DNA of 11,047 bases, taken from the NCBI GenBank assembly GCA_021779695.1, contig JAJYAE010000061.1:1-11047 (forward strand), in the 5' to 3' direction. A model generated the notes under the pieces. That model did not search any database. It was given only the letters and a program-made list of their open reading frames with translations, and was not told the origin of the DNA. The position numbers and the translations under genes are program-made. Of this stretch, positions 1 through 6,662 are shown one piece after another. Positions within the stretch are counted from its first letter, which is position 1, and each line of letters starts with the position of its first letter. This DNA is from Acidobacteriota bacterium (GTDB taxonomy: Bacteria > Acidobacteriota > Terriglobia > Terriglobales > Acidobacteriaceae).

Positions 1-1
1 C

Positions 2-292
2 CTTGATTTCTTGAATCTCATGCGGTTCGCCACAGTCGTTGTAACTGATTCCGGGGGCATTCAAGAAGAGACAACCTGTCTCGGGGTTCCTTGTGTGACC
101 GTGCGTGATAATACGGAACGCCCGATCACTATAGAAGTCGGCAGCAATGTCCTCGCGGGAACCACTGCCGAAGGAATTCAGACAGCAATACGAAGTCAAA
201 TTGGTGCGACAAAGAACCACGGCATTCCTGAATTCTGGGATGGGAAAAGCGCCGAGCGCATCCTCGACGTGCTTTGCATGAAACTCGCATAG
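2..292 (+). CDS. wecB: UDP-N-acetylglucosamine 2-epimerase (non-hydrolysing), C-terminal part
   Basis: The gene enters from the left edge, and only about the last 96 codons are present, read in the frame that starts at base 2. The translation begins LDFLNLMRFATVVVTDSGG and continues with GIQEE, then RDNTERPITIEVGSNVLAG. These are the C-terminal hallmarks of the WecB/MnaA family: the SGGIQEE segment that contacts the UDP-sugar, then the (R/D)NTERP and GxN segments. The family interconverts UDP-GlcNAc and UDP-ManNAc in the cytoplasm, supplying ManNAc or ManNAcA precursors for surface polysaccharides. Its place upstream of glycosyltransferases fits that role. The stop is TAG at 290-292. About 164 non-coding bases follow, with no convincing terminator. 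The family call is firm. The substrate is inferred from family membership, because the N-terminal catalytic region lies outside the window. Confidence 0.93.
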   Translation, partial: LDFLNLMRFATVVVTDSGGIQEETTCLGVPCVTVRDNTERPITIEVGSNVLAGTTAEGIQTAIRSQIGATKNHGIPEFWDGKSAERILDVLCMKLA

Positions 293-445
293 CTCTCGGC
301 GACAGCTTCCGGTGCAGAGAGTAGTAGGGTGTCTCGTCTTTTTCGTTCCTTCCATTGACGGCATCCAATCCGAGCGAGTCGTTCACCACGATCTCGCCGC
401 GTTCTTCTCCGCAATTTCATTCATCTCGATTTCCACACCCAAAGT

Positions 446-449
446 GAGG
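446..449 (+). promoter_or_regulatory. Shine-Dalgarno GAGG selecting a TTG start
   Basis: GAGG at 446-449 lies 7 bases before TTG at 457. It is the best-placed ribosome binding site for the GT4 gene and supports the rare TTG start. The protein read from this TTG begins MRVLYSFPHR, a typical GT4 N-terminal beta strand. Confidence 0.55.
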
Positions 450-456
450 CCGGGCA

Positions 457-1623
457 TTGCGCGTACTTTATAGCTTCCCCCACAGGCTGGGTGCGGACCG
501 CATCTGCTACACCGCGTGGAGGCAGGTGCTGGGGCTGGTCGAGGCCGGCGTCGATGTCTTGCTCTACCCCGGCTCCATGGCGCGGCCCGTTCCTGGCGCG
601 GTGCAGACTTACCAGACGCTGGCGCGTGGCAGGTTCAGGCTGCCCTATCGGCTACTGGGCAAGCTGCGCACGCTTGGGCTGCATGACCGCATCGTCGCCA
701 GCCGGCTGAAGAGCGTCGCCGGGAGTGTGGACGTAATTCACCTTTGGCCATGCGCCGCGCTCCATACCATACGCGAGGCGAAGCGACTAGGCATTCCTAC
801 CGTGCTGGAACGGCCGAACGCGCATACGCGCTACGCCTTTGAGGTGGTGGCTGCAGAGCATCGGCGCGTGGGCATCGCAACGCCGCACTATGACTACCAG
901 CCCAACAACGCCCTGCTGGCGCGCGAAGAGGAAGAGTTTCAGACGGCCGACTTTCTGCTCTGTCCGTCTTCCTTTGTGGTCGATACATTTGTCGCGCAAG
1001 GATTCTCGCCCGCCAAACTGCTGCGTCACCAGTATGGGTTCGATCCGGAACGTTTTTTGCCGGCAGGCGAGCTGCGCGATCCGGCCAGAAGATTCACGGC
1101 CATCTTTGTGGGGGTCGATGCCGTGCGGAAGGGACTGCATCTGGCTACGCAGGCATGGTTCGCTTCTCCGGCCAGCCGCGATGGCGTCTTTATGATTGCC
1201 GGTGAGCTGACCGATGAGTACAAGCGTCGCTTCGCGGCAGACCTGGCGCACCCCAGCATCCAGCAGCTCGGCCACAGAAACGATATCCCGGATCTGATGC
1301 GCCAGGCCGACGTGCTGCTCATGCCTTCGATTGAAGAAGGCTTTGCGTTGGTATGCGTTGAGGCCATGGGTGCGGGATGTGTTCCATTGGCATCGACGGC
1401 CTGTACTGAGATGTGTCAGCACGGCGTGAATGCGCTCGTACACAAGGTAGGCGATGTGGCGACGCTGCAGCAGCAGTTGACAGAGGTCTATACCGACAGG
1501 CCCCAGCTGGCGCGGCTCCGCGCCGGCGCTCTCAAGACGAGCGCATCCGCCACATGGGATGAAGCTGGCCGCGTCCTGGCGGGCGCGTATCAGCAGGCTG
1601 TGGGGGCATATGGTCGGCACTGA
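457..1623 (+). CDS. GT4-family (GT-B fold) glycosyltransferase
   Basis: This 388-residue protein has the length of a standard two-domain GT-B glycosyltransferase. The N-terminal domain starts with MRVLYSFPHRLGADR and includes VDVIHLWPC at about residues 90-98, the usual strand before the acceptor cleft. The C-terminal domain has FVGVDAVRKGLHLA, the GT4 'vGrl...KG' loop, and QADVLLMPSIEEGF followed by ALVCVEAMGAG. The latter contains the EX7E pair at E294 and E302, the nucleotide-sugar binding signature of retaining GT4 enzymes. It probably adds a sugar to a lipid-linked intermediate on the cytoplasmic face of the membrane; donor and acceptor cannot be read from the sequence. The TTG start is supported by GAGG 7 bases upstream. 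The stop at 1621-1623 comes 28 bases before the preferred start of the next gene, which suggests co-transcription. Confidence 0.9.
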   Translation: MRVLYSFPHRLGADRICYTAWRQVLGLVEAGVDVLLYPGSMARPVPGAVQTYQTLARGRFRLPYRLLGKLRTLGLHDRIVASRLKSVAGSVDVIHLWPCAALHTIREAKRLGIPTVLERPNAHTRYAFEVVAAEHRRVGIATPHYDYQPNNALLAREEEEFQTADFLLCPSSFVVDTFVAQGFSPAKLLRHQYGFDPERFLPAGELRDPARRFTAIFVGVDAVRKGLHLATQAWFASPASRDGVFMIAGELTDEYKRRFAADLAHPSIQQLGHRNDIPDLMRQADVLLMPSIEEGFALVCVEAMGAGCVPLASTACTEMCQHGVNALVHKVGDVATLQQQLTEVYTDRPQLARLRAGALKTSASATWDEAGRVLAGAYQQAVGAYGRH

Positions 1624-1651
1624 AGTGGCAGAGCTACGAGGATCCGCGCGC

Positions 1652-2776
1652 GTGAGCCCTTTCGATCTCCGCACAAGCATGCAGGCGCTGGACGGTCTGC
1701 GCGGCATGGCAATCCTTCTGGTGTTCATGTACCACTATGCAGGCGGCTCAGATCAACACCCGGCCAGCCTCGTCCTGAAGGGGATGTATGCAATCACCGG
1801 GCTGGGTTGGATGGGAGTCGACATCTTCTTTGTGCTCTCAGGCTTCCTGATCACCGGGATTCTATACGACACTCGGAACGACCTCGGCTACTTCCGCAAG
1901 TTCTATGCGCGGCGCACCCTGCGGATCTTCCCCATTTACTACCTCTATGTGGCGCTGGTTGCAGTCGCGGGCGTCGCGATGGGAATTCACTGGAGATGGC
2001 TCCAGGCGAGTTTCCTGTTTTACGTCGGCTTTCCCGTTGCGCTCGCGTGGCAACAGATCATCCCGGCCAGTCCGTATCTGCGCGTCACCCATCTCTGGTC
2101 GCTTTGCGTCGAGGAGCAGTTTTATCTCCTATGGCCGTTGCTGATCCGCCTTCTGAGCAGCTCGCGACGAATCCTGGCGGCTTGTGCCGTGATCCTGATT
2201 GCAGCTCCCCTGCTACGCGTCGGTGTTTGGGCCTCTGGCACGCTGAGTCCGGCTTGGGCGTATGCGTCTCTGCCCTGCCGCATGGACGACCTGGCGATCG
2301 GCGCGTCTCTGGCCATTCTGTTGCGCGGCTCCGGCGGAGAGCACGCGAAAAATGCAGCGCCTTTTGTGCTATTTGGCTCTCTGGCCGCGCTGGCGGTGCT
2401 GTTGCTCGATTCCGGAAGCGTCAGCCACGATGCGCCGGGAGTCTTCACACTGGGCTACTCTCTGATCGCGATGATCGCGGGCAGCATTTTGGTTCTGGGC
2501 GTCACAAGCGAAGGAGTCATCACGAGCGTGCTGAAGCAGCCGGGGCTGCGGCTCCTTGGCAAGTACAGCTACGGCTTCTACCTGTACCATTTTCCCTTGG
2601 CAGCGGTCTTGGACCCAGCCAAACCGCTGCTCAACCGGCTTCTCCACTCGGTGCTCCTGGCCAAAGGAATCTTCGTTGTCTTTGGCTTCTTCCTCAATCT
2701 CGGGATCGCAGCAGCCAGCTTCCATTGGATTGAAGCGCCCATTATGCGCTTAAAAAATAGATTTCAATATAGTTAA
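1652..2776 (+). CDS. OafA/YrhL-type acyltransferase 3 membrane protein
   Basis: This is a polytopic inner-membrane acyltransferase (Acyl_transf_3 family) of about 374 residues. Visible family landmarks are ALDGLRGMAILLVFMYHY near the N-terminus with the expected active-site histidine H28, GVDIFFVLSGFLIT, then FYARRTLRIFPIYYL, and HLWSLCVEEQFYLLWP with H147 and E154/E155. The C-terminus is LLGKYSYGFYLYHFPLA and then FHWIEAPIMRLK. Such proteins O-acetylate or otherwise acylate surface glycans using cytoplasmic acyl-CoA. I prefer GTG at 1652 because GAGG lies about 10 bases upstream at 1638-1641 and the protein then starts 13 residues before LDGLRG. ATG at 1610, overlapping the GT4 gene by 14 bases, is a possible alternative, and ATG at 1679 would be a short one. 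The 3' end, from 2492, is partly duplicated at 4166-4444. Confidence 0.9.
   Translation: MSPFDLRTSMQALDGLRGMAILLVFMYHYAGGSDQHPASLVLKGMYAITGLGWMGVDIFFVLSGFLITGILYDTRNDLGYFRKFYARRTLRIFPIYYLYVALVAVAGVAMGIHWRWLQASFLFYVGFPVALAWQQIIPASPYLRVTHLWSLCVEEQFYLLWPLLIRLLSSSRRILAACAVILIAAPLLRVGVWASGTLSPAWAYASLPCRMDDLAIGASLAILLRGSGGEHAKNAAPFVLFGSLAALAVLLLDSGSVSHDAPGVFTLGYSLIAMIAGSILVLGVTSEGVITSVLKQPGLRLLGKYSYGFYLYHFPLAAVLDPAKPLLNRLLHSVLLAKGIFVVFGFFLNLGIAAASFHWIEAPIMRLKNRFQYS
2492..2771 (+). repeat. Duplicated acyltransferase 3' end, copy 1
   Basis: This is the intact copy of a tract found again at 4166-4444, with a constant offset of 1674 bases until a one-base deletion in copy 2. Bases 2576-2699 match 4250-4373 perfectly (124 bases). 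After one mismatch (2700 versus 4374), bases 2701-2739 again match 4375-4413. Outside this core the two copies are clearly related but diverged. Confidence 0.95.
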
Positions 2777-2889
2777 AGAGATACTTTTCCTGCCTCGTAG
2801 CCTCGTCCACTTGCATTGAAGGCCTCTCGATTCGAGTGCGGGCATGAACTGAAGAGTCTGGGTGTGCCAGGCACGTGCTCATCGCGAAA
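2777..2889 (+). other. Intergenic spacer with overlapping palindromes
   Basis: No gene is seen between the acyltransferase stop and the GNAT gene. Near its end are GTGCC-A-GGCAC (2864-2874) and, overlapping it, the 8-base palindrome GCACGTGC (2871-2878). These cover the possible GTG start at 2875. They could be a protein-binding site or chance. No T-run follows, so this is not a terminator. No clear promoter boxes were recognised. Confidence 0.3.
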
Positions 2890-4119
2890 ATGCCGGAACC
2901 ACACAGGAATCTACACTATCAGATGCGAAACCTTAAAACTCCGAATAACACAAAACTAAAGGTACTCCGCTCTAAGACTGAGATAGACGAAATCAGATTA
3001 CAGTGGCTCTCACTGTCTGGCCATGAAGAATCAGATTTCCATTTCTTTACTCAGCTTTTGACGGAGTCGATGGGTATCGTTCGACCACATGTTGTCGCCG
3101 TGTATACCGGAGATCGACTTGAAGCGATACTGGCCGGTCGCTTGGAACTCACGCGGCTCAGTCGTCTGAGTGTCGGGTATCTAAAGAATCGTCCGGCTGC
3201 GCGAGTTCTATACTTCGTTTATGGGGGGCTAAGAGGAGATAGCTCCGAGCTGAATGCCTCTCTGATTGTCTCGTCGATATGCCAATCTCTCGTTGCCGGT
3301 GAAGCGGATGTTGCGTATCTAAATTTCTTGGATAGGAACTCTGGCCTTTTTCGTGCAGCCCGCCGTATACCCGGATTTGCGATTCGCGATTTTATGTGCA
3401 ACCGGCAACGTCATTATAACCTTGACTTGCCTCCAGGTGCGGATGGATTTAAGAGCGCATTTCTTCACCGCGTTCCTAAAAATCGCCGATGGGCCAAAAT
3501 GGACCGTTCCATCGGCACAGACGTGCAAATTCGCTGTTATGAGAAGGAATCAGAGATTGACGACCTTGCTGCCGCTGCTGAACAAATCGCCCAAAATTCT
3601 TACCAAAGACGGCTCGGAGTCGGCTTTGTCGACTCGGATCAGCAGAGAAGCCGCTTACTTTTTAAAAGCAAGCAAGGGTGGCTGCGCGCTTACGTGCTTT
3701 TCATCGAGGGAAGCCCTGCAGCATTCTGGATCGGAGACATCTACGCGGGTGTCTTCGGAAGCGATTATCTAGGTTTTCACAGTGCGTTTGCAAAGTACTC
3801 GCCGGGATTGTATCTGATCCTCAATGTCATCGGGAGTATTTCCAGGGAGGGCTTCGTCCACAGGGTCGACTTTGCTGTCGGCCACGCAGATTACAAGGAG
3901 TTGCTTTCGAATTCTATAGTGATAGAGGAAGAGGTCTACATCTTTGCGCCCACGAGGAAAGGACTATCGCTCAAATTATTGAAGACAACAGTGGTCACGG
4001 CAAATGCTTGCGCGAAGTATACGATGAGTCGCCTCGGATTTCTAAAATGGGCGAAAAAACGTTGGCGCCAGCATCTGACAAAGCTGGAGCGCTCAGCGCA
4101 TAGCGATTCAAAGGACTAG
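2890..4119 (+). CDS. GNAT-fold acyltransferase, Acetyltransf_6 / CelD-like
   Basis: About 409 residues, soluble, with no signal peptide or membrane segment. The second half resembles the Acetyltransf_6 (BioF2-like, CelD/BcsL) GNAT domain: RAYVLFIEGSPAAFWIGD, then YLGFHSAFAKYSPGLYLILN with the acyl-CoA loop around SPG (about residues 304-306), and DFAVGHADYKE at about 327-337, which matches the family's fD(f/l)G..dYK signature. Proteins of this type recur in exopolysaccharide and cellulose loci. They are thought to acylate, or aminoacylate in a FemAB-like manner, an amino sugar or lipid-linked intermediate; the substrate here is unknown. The start is uncertain: GTG at 2875 and ATG at 2923 are alternatives, and none has a good Shine-Dalgarno. 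The first part is visibly poorer in GC than the flanking genes, and the gene sits between two related acyltransferase tails, so it may be an insertion. Confidence 0.75.
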   Translation: MPEPHRNLHYQMRNLKTPNNTKLKVLRSKTEIDEIRLQWLSLSGHEESDFHFFTQLLTESMGIVRPHVVAVYTGDRLEAILAGRLELTRLSRLSVGYLKNRPAARVLYFVYGGLRGDSSELNASLIVSSICQSLVAGEADVAYLNFLDRNSGLFRAARRIPGFAIRDFMCNRQRHYNLDLPPGADGFKSAFLHRVPKNRRWAKMDRSIGTDVQIRCYEKESEIDDLAAAAEQIAQNSYQRRLGVGFVDSDQQRSRLLFKSKQGWLRAYVLFIEGSPAAFWIGDIYAGVFGSDYLGFHSAFAKYSPGLYLILNVIGSISREGFVHRVDFAVGHADYKELLSNSIVIEEEVYIFAPTRKGLSLKLLKTTVVTANACAKYTMSRLGFLKWAKKRWRQHLTKLERSAHSDSKD

Positions 4120-4165
4120 TCCTTCCCATATCAAGTTGTCGCCCTTGAATAGGGGGAATTTCCCA

Positions 4166-4444
4166 GTTCAGGTTGCTAAGAGCGGCGGAGCCGTCACCAC
4201 TGCGTTGAAGTGGCACGGACTGCGGCTCCTTGGTAAATACAGCTACGGTTTCTACCTGTACCATTTTCCCTTGGCAGCGGTCTTGGACCCAGCCAAACCG
4301 CTGCTCAACCGGCTTCTCCACTCGGTGCTCCTGGCCAAAGGAATCTTCGTTGTCTTTGGCTTCTTCCTCAATCACGGGATCGCAGCAGCCAGCTTCCATT
4401 GGATTGAAGCGCCATTATGCGTTTAAAGGGCAGATTCCAATATA
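4166..4444 (+). pseudogene. Frameshifted remnant of a second acyltransferase 3 gene (duplicate, copy 2)
   Basis: This fragment carries only the last roughly 85-90 codons of an OafA-type acyltransferase and has no N-terminal catalytic part. The reading frame is open from 4103, with a TTG at 4136, and gives GLRLLGKYSYGFYLYHFPLA followed by HWIEAP. One C present in copy 1 at 2740 is missing here after 4413, so the frame shifts and ends at TAA 4424-4426 with LCV instead of IMRLK. Restoring that base would give MRLKGRFQY, matching the normal tail. In the upstream edge (about 4217-4249) all four differences from copy 1 are synonymous (GGG/GGA, GGC/GGT, AAG/AAA, GGC/GGT). This points to an ancestor that was once a working, diverged paralogue. 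It is unlikely to make a functional protein. Confidence 0.85.
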
Positions 4445-4585
4445 CCTAGGCTGCTCAGGTGCGCGTCGCAGGGATGAGGTAAGTTACCAAGGTAAAGGTG
4501 GTTCGAGGGGAGTTCTCCGGTTGTGCCGCGCCCGAAAGGACTCCGGGGCGTAAACTGGAAGCAACTTCCTTGTGCGAGGATGAAA
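4445..4585 (+). promoter_or_regulatory. Structured leader of the beta-helix gene
   Basis: No gene is seen here. Three short inverted repeats are present: GGTAA-G-TTACC at 4478-4488, with another GGTAA at 4491-4495 that could compete for the same TTACC; CGCCC (4529-4533) with GGGCG (4546-4550), loop 12; and GGAAG-CAA-CTTCC at 4557-4569, just 6 bases before the GAGG Shine-Dalgarno (4576-4579). They could form a regulated 5' leader. I could not match it to any riboswitch class by eye. Together with the remnant, it accounts for the 466 bases between the GNAT and beta-helix genes. Confidence 0.3.
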
Positions 4586-6562
4586 ATGGCGCGTTTTCGT
4601 CGGATAGCGATCGCTTGCAGTTTGGTCATGTTCTTCTGGAGTGTTCGCTGCGCCCATGCAACGAATGCATGCCCGGCTTCTGTCCCGACTGGGATTACGA
4701 ACTGCTACTACATCGACTACAGTAGCGGCTCGGACTCGAATACCGGCGCGGATGAACTTCACCCCTGGAAGCACCTGCCGGGGATGACCGGAAATCAAAA
4801 TGGGACCAATAGCGGCGACAACTGTACCGCGAATTGTGCCGCAAATACGCCCGTGGCAGGCAACGGATACATTCTCAAAGGCGGAGTGACGTGGCCTTAT
4901 ACCGTATTCCCGCTGAACTGGACGTGGAGCGGAACGGGCAGCGCGACCAGCCCCGGCTGCACCGGGCCGGGCTGCATCTACATCGGGATAGACCAGAACT
5001 GGTTCAGCGGAGTTGTCAATGCTGTGATTCCTTCAAGGGACTACGGTGGTTGCCCTGCGACCGGGGTGACGGCCTCCATTAGTGGAGGCGGCGGCACTGG
5101 CGCGGCGGCCACACCGGTGATGCTGGGTGGTCAAGCGAACTTTGATGTGGGCGGCTACCTCGTCGCTTACTACACCCTGACCAGCGCAGGCAGCGGCTAT
5201 ACCTCAAATCCCACGGTGACCGTAACGGGAACCGGTTGCAACAACATTCAAGCCGTTGCGGATATTCATCGAGCGGTCTTCGATCTGGGCGGCGCGGCGT
5301 TCACTTGGACTCCCTCGCAGAGCCAGCTTGACACGGTGGGCGTGGTTGCATTCAATCGCTCGTCTAACCTGATCGTAGATAACCTCGATATTCGCAACTT
5401 TGCATTCAATAACTCAGGCGCATCCCAGAGTCCGATTTTTGTTCAGGCTACCGAAGCGCCCGGTGTGACCTTCCAGAACCTCTATGTTCACAACTGGTAT
5501 ACGACGCAGGCCAGGGCTACCTCAGGTTCGGACGGCAGCCTCGGATTATCTCTGGGGTATAACTCCACGGTTGCCTCGGGGCTGGCGCAGAATAACTGGG
5601 TCGGGAACGGCGAAGCCGCATATACCTGCACGGTCTCGGGCGGCGCAAGCCAGACGGTGTGCGGCTACGGCACGCTGATGAATGTGAACGCGGGGATTGG
5701 CAACCCCGGTGAAGTCCTGAACAACCATTTATGGTTCGGCAACTGGATGGTTAGAGCATGCCCCAGCCTGGTCAGCGGCAATGATATCTGGGGAACCATC
5801 GTTTCGGATAACGGAGGCCATACGAACAACTTCTACACAGGCTTGTGTGGAACTGGGTCATGGACGGAGACGATTGCCAACAATCTGCTGCATGATACCG
5901 ATGCAGGTGCTATGTCGTTCCTTGACCAGGGAAATGGGAACACCTGGTATGTCTACAACAATGTGACGTGGAAGGCATACGGTGGCAGCACCGTGTGGGC
6001 CATCGACGAATCGTTTGGAGCCGGACCGGCGACGACAGAAATTTATCTCTGGAACAACACGATGTATGCGGAAAACGGGACCAACACTTGCGTGAACGTC
6101 GGCGCCTCTCAAGGGACAGCTCCTTATGCAGTTGATTTGAATGTGTGGCTCAATAATAATCAGTGCATTACAGACCAGACTGCAAATCCTTGGTTTTCGC
6201 TCAACACCGGAACCCACGCTGTGATGCCCAATACGGTGAATGGCGTAAGCAATCCCAGCGTCACGACGCCCAACTCCGCGAATGTGGTGATGACGCCTGC
6301 GACTGCCTCAAGTCAGGGCTACACAATCGCTAATGCGCTGCAGCCGATGTATGGCAACAGCGGCACTGCGACCTTTCAAGGGGCAAACCTGACAGTGACG
6401 ATCCCCGGATGCGGAACCGCAGGCCTGGGCTCGCTCTGTGCGGACATTCTGGGCGTCAGCCGTCTAACAACCGGAGCATGGCAAGCGGGAGCGTATCAAT
6501 ACACGGGAACAATTCTTTCCGGTCCTGCGTCCCCAATCAATCTTGGATCGTCGGCAAAATGA
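4586..6562 (+). CDS. Secreted right-handed beta-helix protein
   Basis: About 658 residues. A Sec signal peptide is clear: basic MARFRR, a hydrophobic core IAIACSLVMFFW, and an AHA site predicting cleavage after A25. The mature part opens with CYYIDYSSGSDSNTG and PWKHLPGM, a start shared by many exported parallel beta-helix proteins with a DUF1565-like N-terminus. Residues about 157-220 form a Gly/Thr/Val-rich insert with SISGGGGTGAAATP and AGSGYTSNPTVTVTG. The remainder is Asn-rich beta-helix-like sequence, for example NLIVDNLDIRNFAF, TFQNLYVHNW, TIANNLLHD, VYNNVTW and YLWNNTMYAENG, up to about residue 510. Such folds include polysaccharide lyases, epimerases and glycan-binding proteins. In this operon it may act on the exported polymer, but no catalytic residues can be named. 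ATG 4586 has GAGG 6 bases upstream. ATG 4580 is an alternative but abuts the GAGG. Confidence 0.8.
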   Translation: MARFRRIAIACSLVMFFWSVRCAHATNACPASVPTGITNCYYIDYSSGSDSNTGADELHPWKHLPGMTGNQNGTNSGDNCTANCAANTPVAGNGYILKGGVTWPYTVFPLNWTWSGTGSATSPGCTGPGCIYIGIDQNWFSGVVNAVIPSRDYGGCPATGVTASISGGGGTGAAATPVMLGGQANFDVGGYLVAYYTLTSAGSGYTSNPTVTVTGTGCNNIQAVADIHRAVFDLGGAAFTWTPSQSQLDTVGVVAFNRSSNLIVDNLDIRNFAFNNSGASQSPIFVQATEAPGVTFQNLYVHNWYTTQARATSGSDGSLGLSLGYNSTVASGLAQNNWVGNGEAAYTCTVSGGASQTVCGYGTLMNVNAGIGNPGEVLNNHLWFGNWMVRACPSLVSGNDIWGTIVSDNGGHTNNFYTGLCGTGSWTETIANNLLHDTDAGAMSFLDQGNGNTWYVYNNVTWKAYGGSTVWAIDESFGAGPATTEIYLWNNTMYAENGTNTCVNVGASQGTAPYAVDLNVWLNNNQCITDQTANPWFSLNTGTHAVMPNTVNGVSNPSVTTPNSANVVMTPATASSQGYTIANALQPMYGNSGTATFQGANLTVTIPGCGTAGLGSLCADILGVSRLTTGAWQAGAYQYTGTILSGPASPINLGSSAK

Positions 6563-6662
6563 CTGTCATTGAATAGACAGCAACGTGTCGCTCTCGCTGG
6601 GAGTGCTTCTCGCAGCGCGATCTCATCTCACTTTTCATCGAATTGGACCACACTTCCGAGTC
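6563..6662 (+). other. Intergenic spacer
   Basis: A weak inverted repeat CTGTC/GACAG (6563-6567 and 6576-6580) follows the beta-helix stop, without a T-run. The downstream glycosyltransferase frame is open back to a GTG at 6585, but there is no ribosome site there, so the spacer is probably untranslated. No promoter was recognised. Confidence 0.3.

Noticed and set aside
293..343. CTCTC (293-297) / GAGAG (317-321) hairpin after the epimerase as a terminator
   Set aside because: The stem is only five pairs, and the T-run comes 15 or more bases later, so it does not look like a Rho-independent terminator.
787..1728. Long open frame of 313 codons on the - strand
   Set aside because: It lies antisense to the GT4 gene, whose motifs (EX7E, KG loop) are clear. 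Its translation has no recognisable domain and is rich in Arg, Cys and His, as is typical of GC-rich shadow frames.
1807..2733. 308-codon + strand frame inside the acyltransferase gene
   Set aside because: It is a different frame of a gene with full acyltransferase 3 motifs. Its translation is Arg/Pro-rich with no domain pattern.
2369..4399. Two - strand frames (2369-2725 and 3995-4399) sharing nearly the same peptide
   Set aside because: The similarity only reflects the duplicated acyltransferase tail read on the opposite strand; it is not a gene family.
4136..4426. 96-codon frame as an independent small protein
   Set aside because: Its residues from about codon 11 onward are the tail of an acyltransferase with a frameshifted end, and no ribosome site precedes the TTG. 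It is better called a remnant.
4501..4579. Possible cyclic-di-GMP (GEMM) riboswitch before the beta-helix gene
   Set aside because: The stretch GGGGCGTAAACTGG faintly recalls a GEMM half, but the GNRA-containing first helix and conserved joining bases could not be found.
2777..4585. Insertion sequence or transposon carrying the GNAT gene
   Set aside because: No transposase, terminal inverted repeats or target-site duplication was found; the flanking similarity is explained by acyltransferase homology.
6585..6662. N-terminal extension of the glycosyltransferase from GTG 6585
   Set aside because: There is no Shine-Dalgarno, and the extra residues precede the first conserved strand without family similarity. 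ATG 6663 is more likely.
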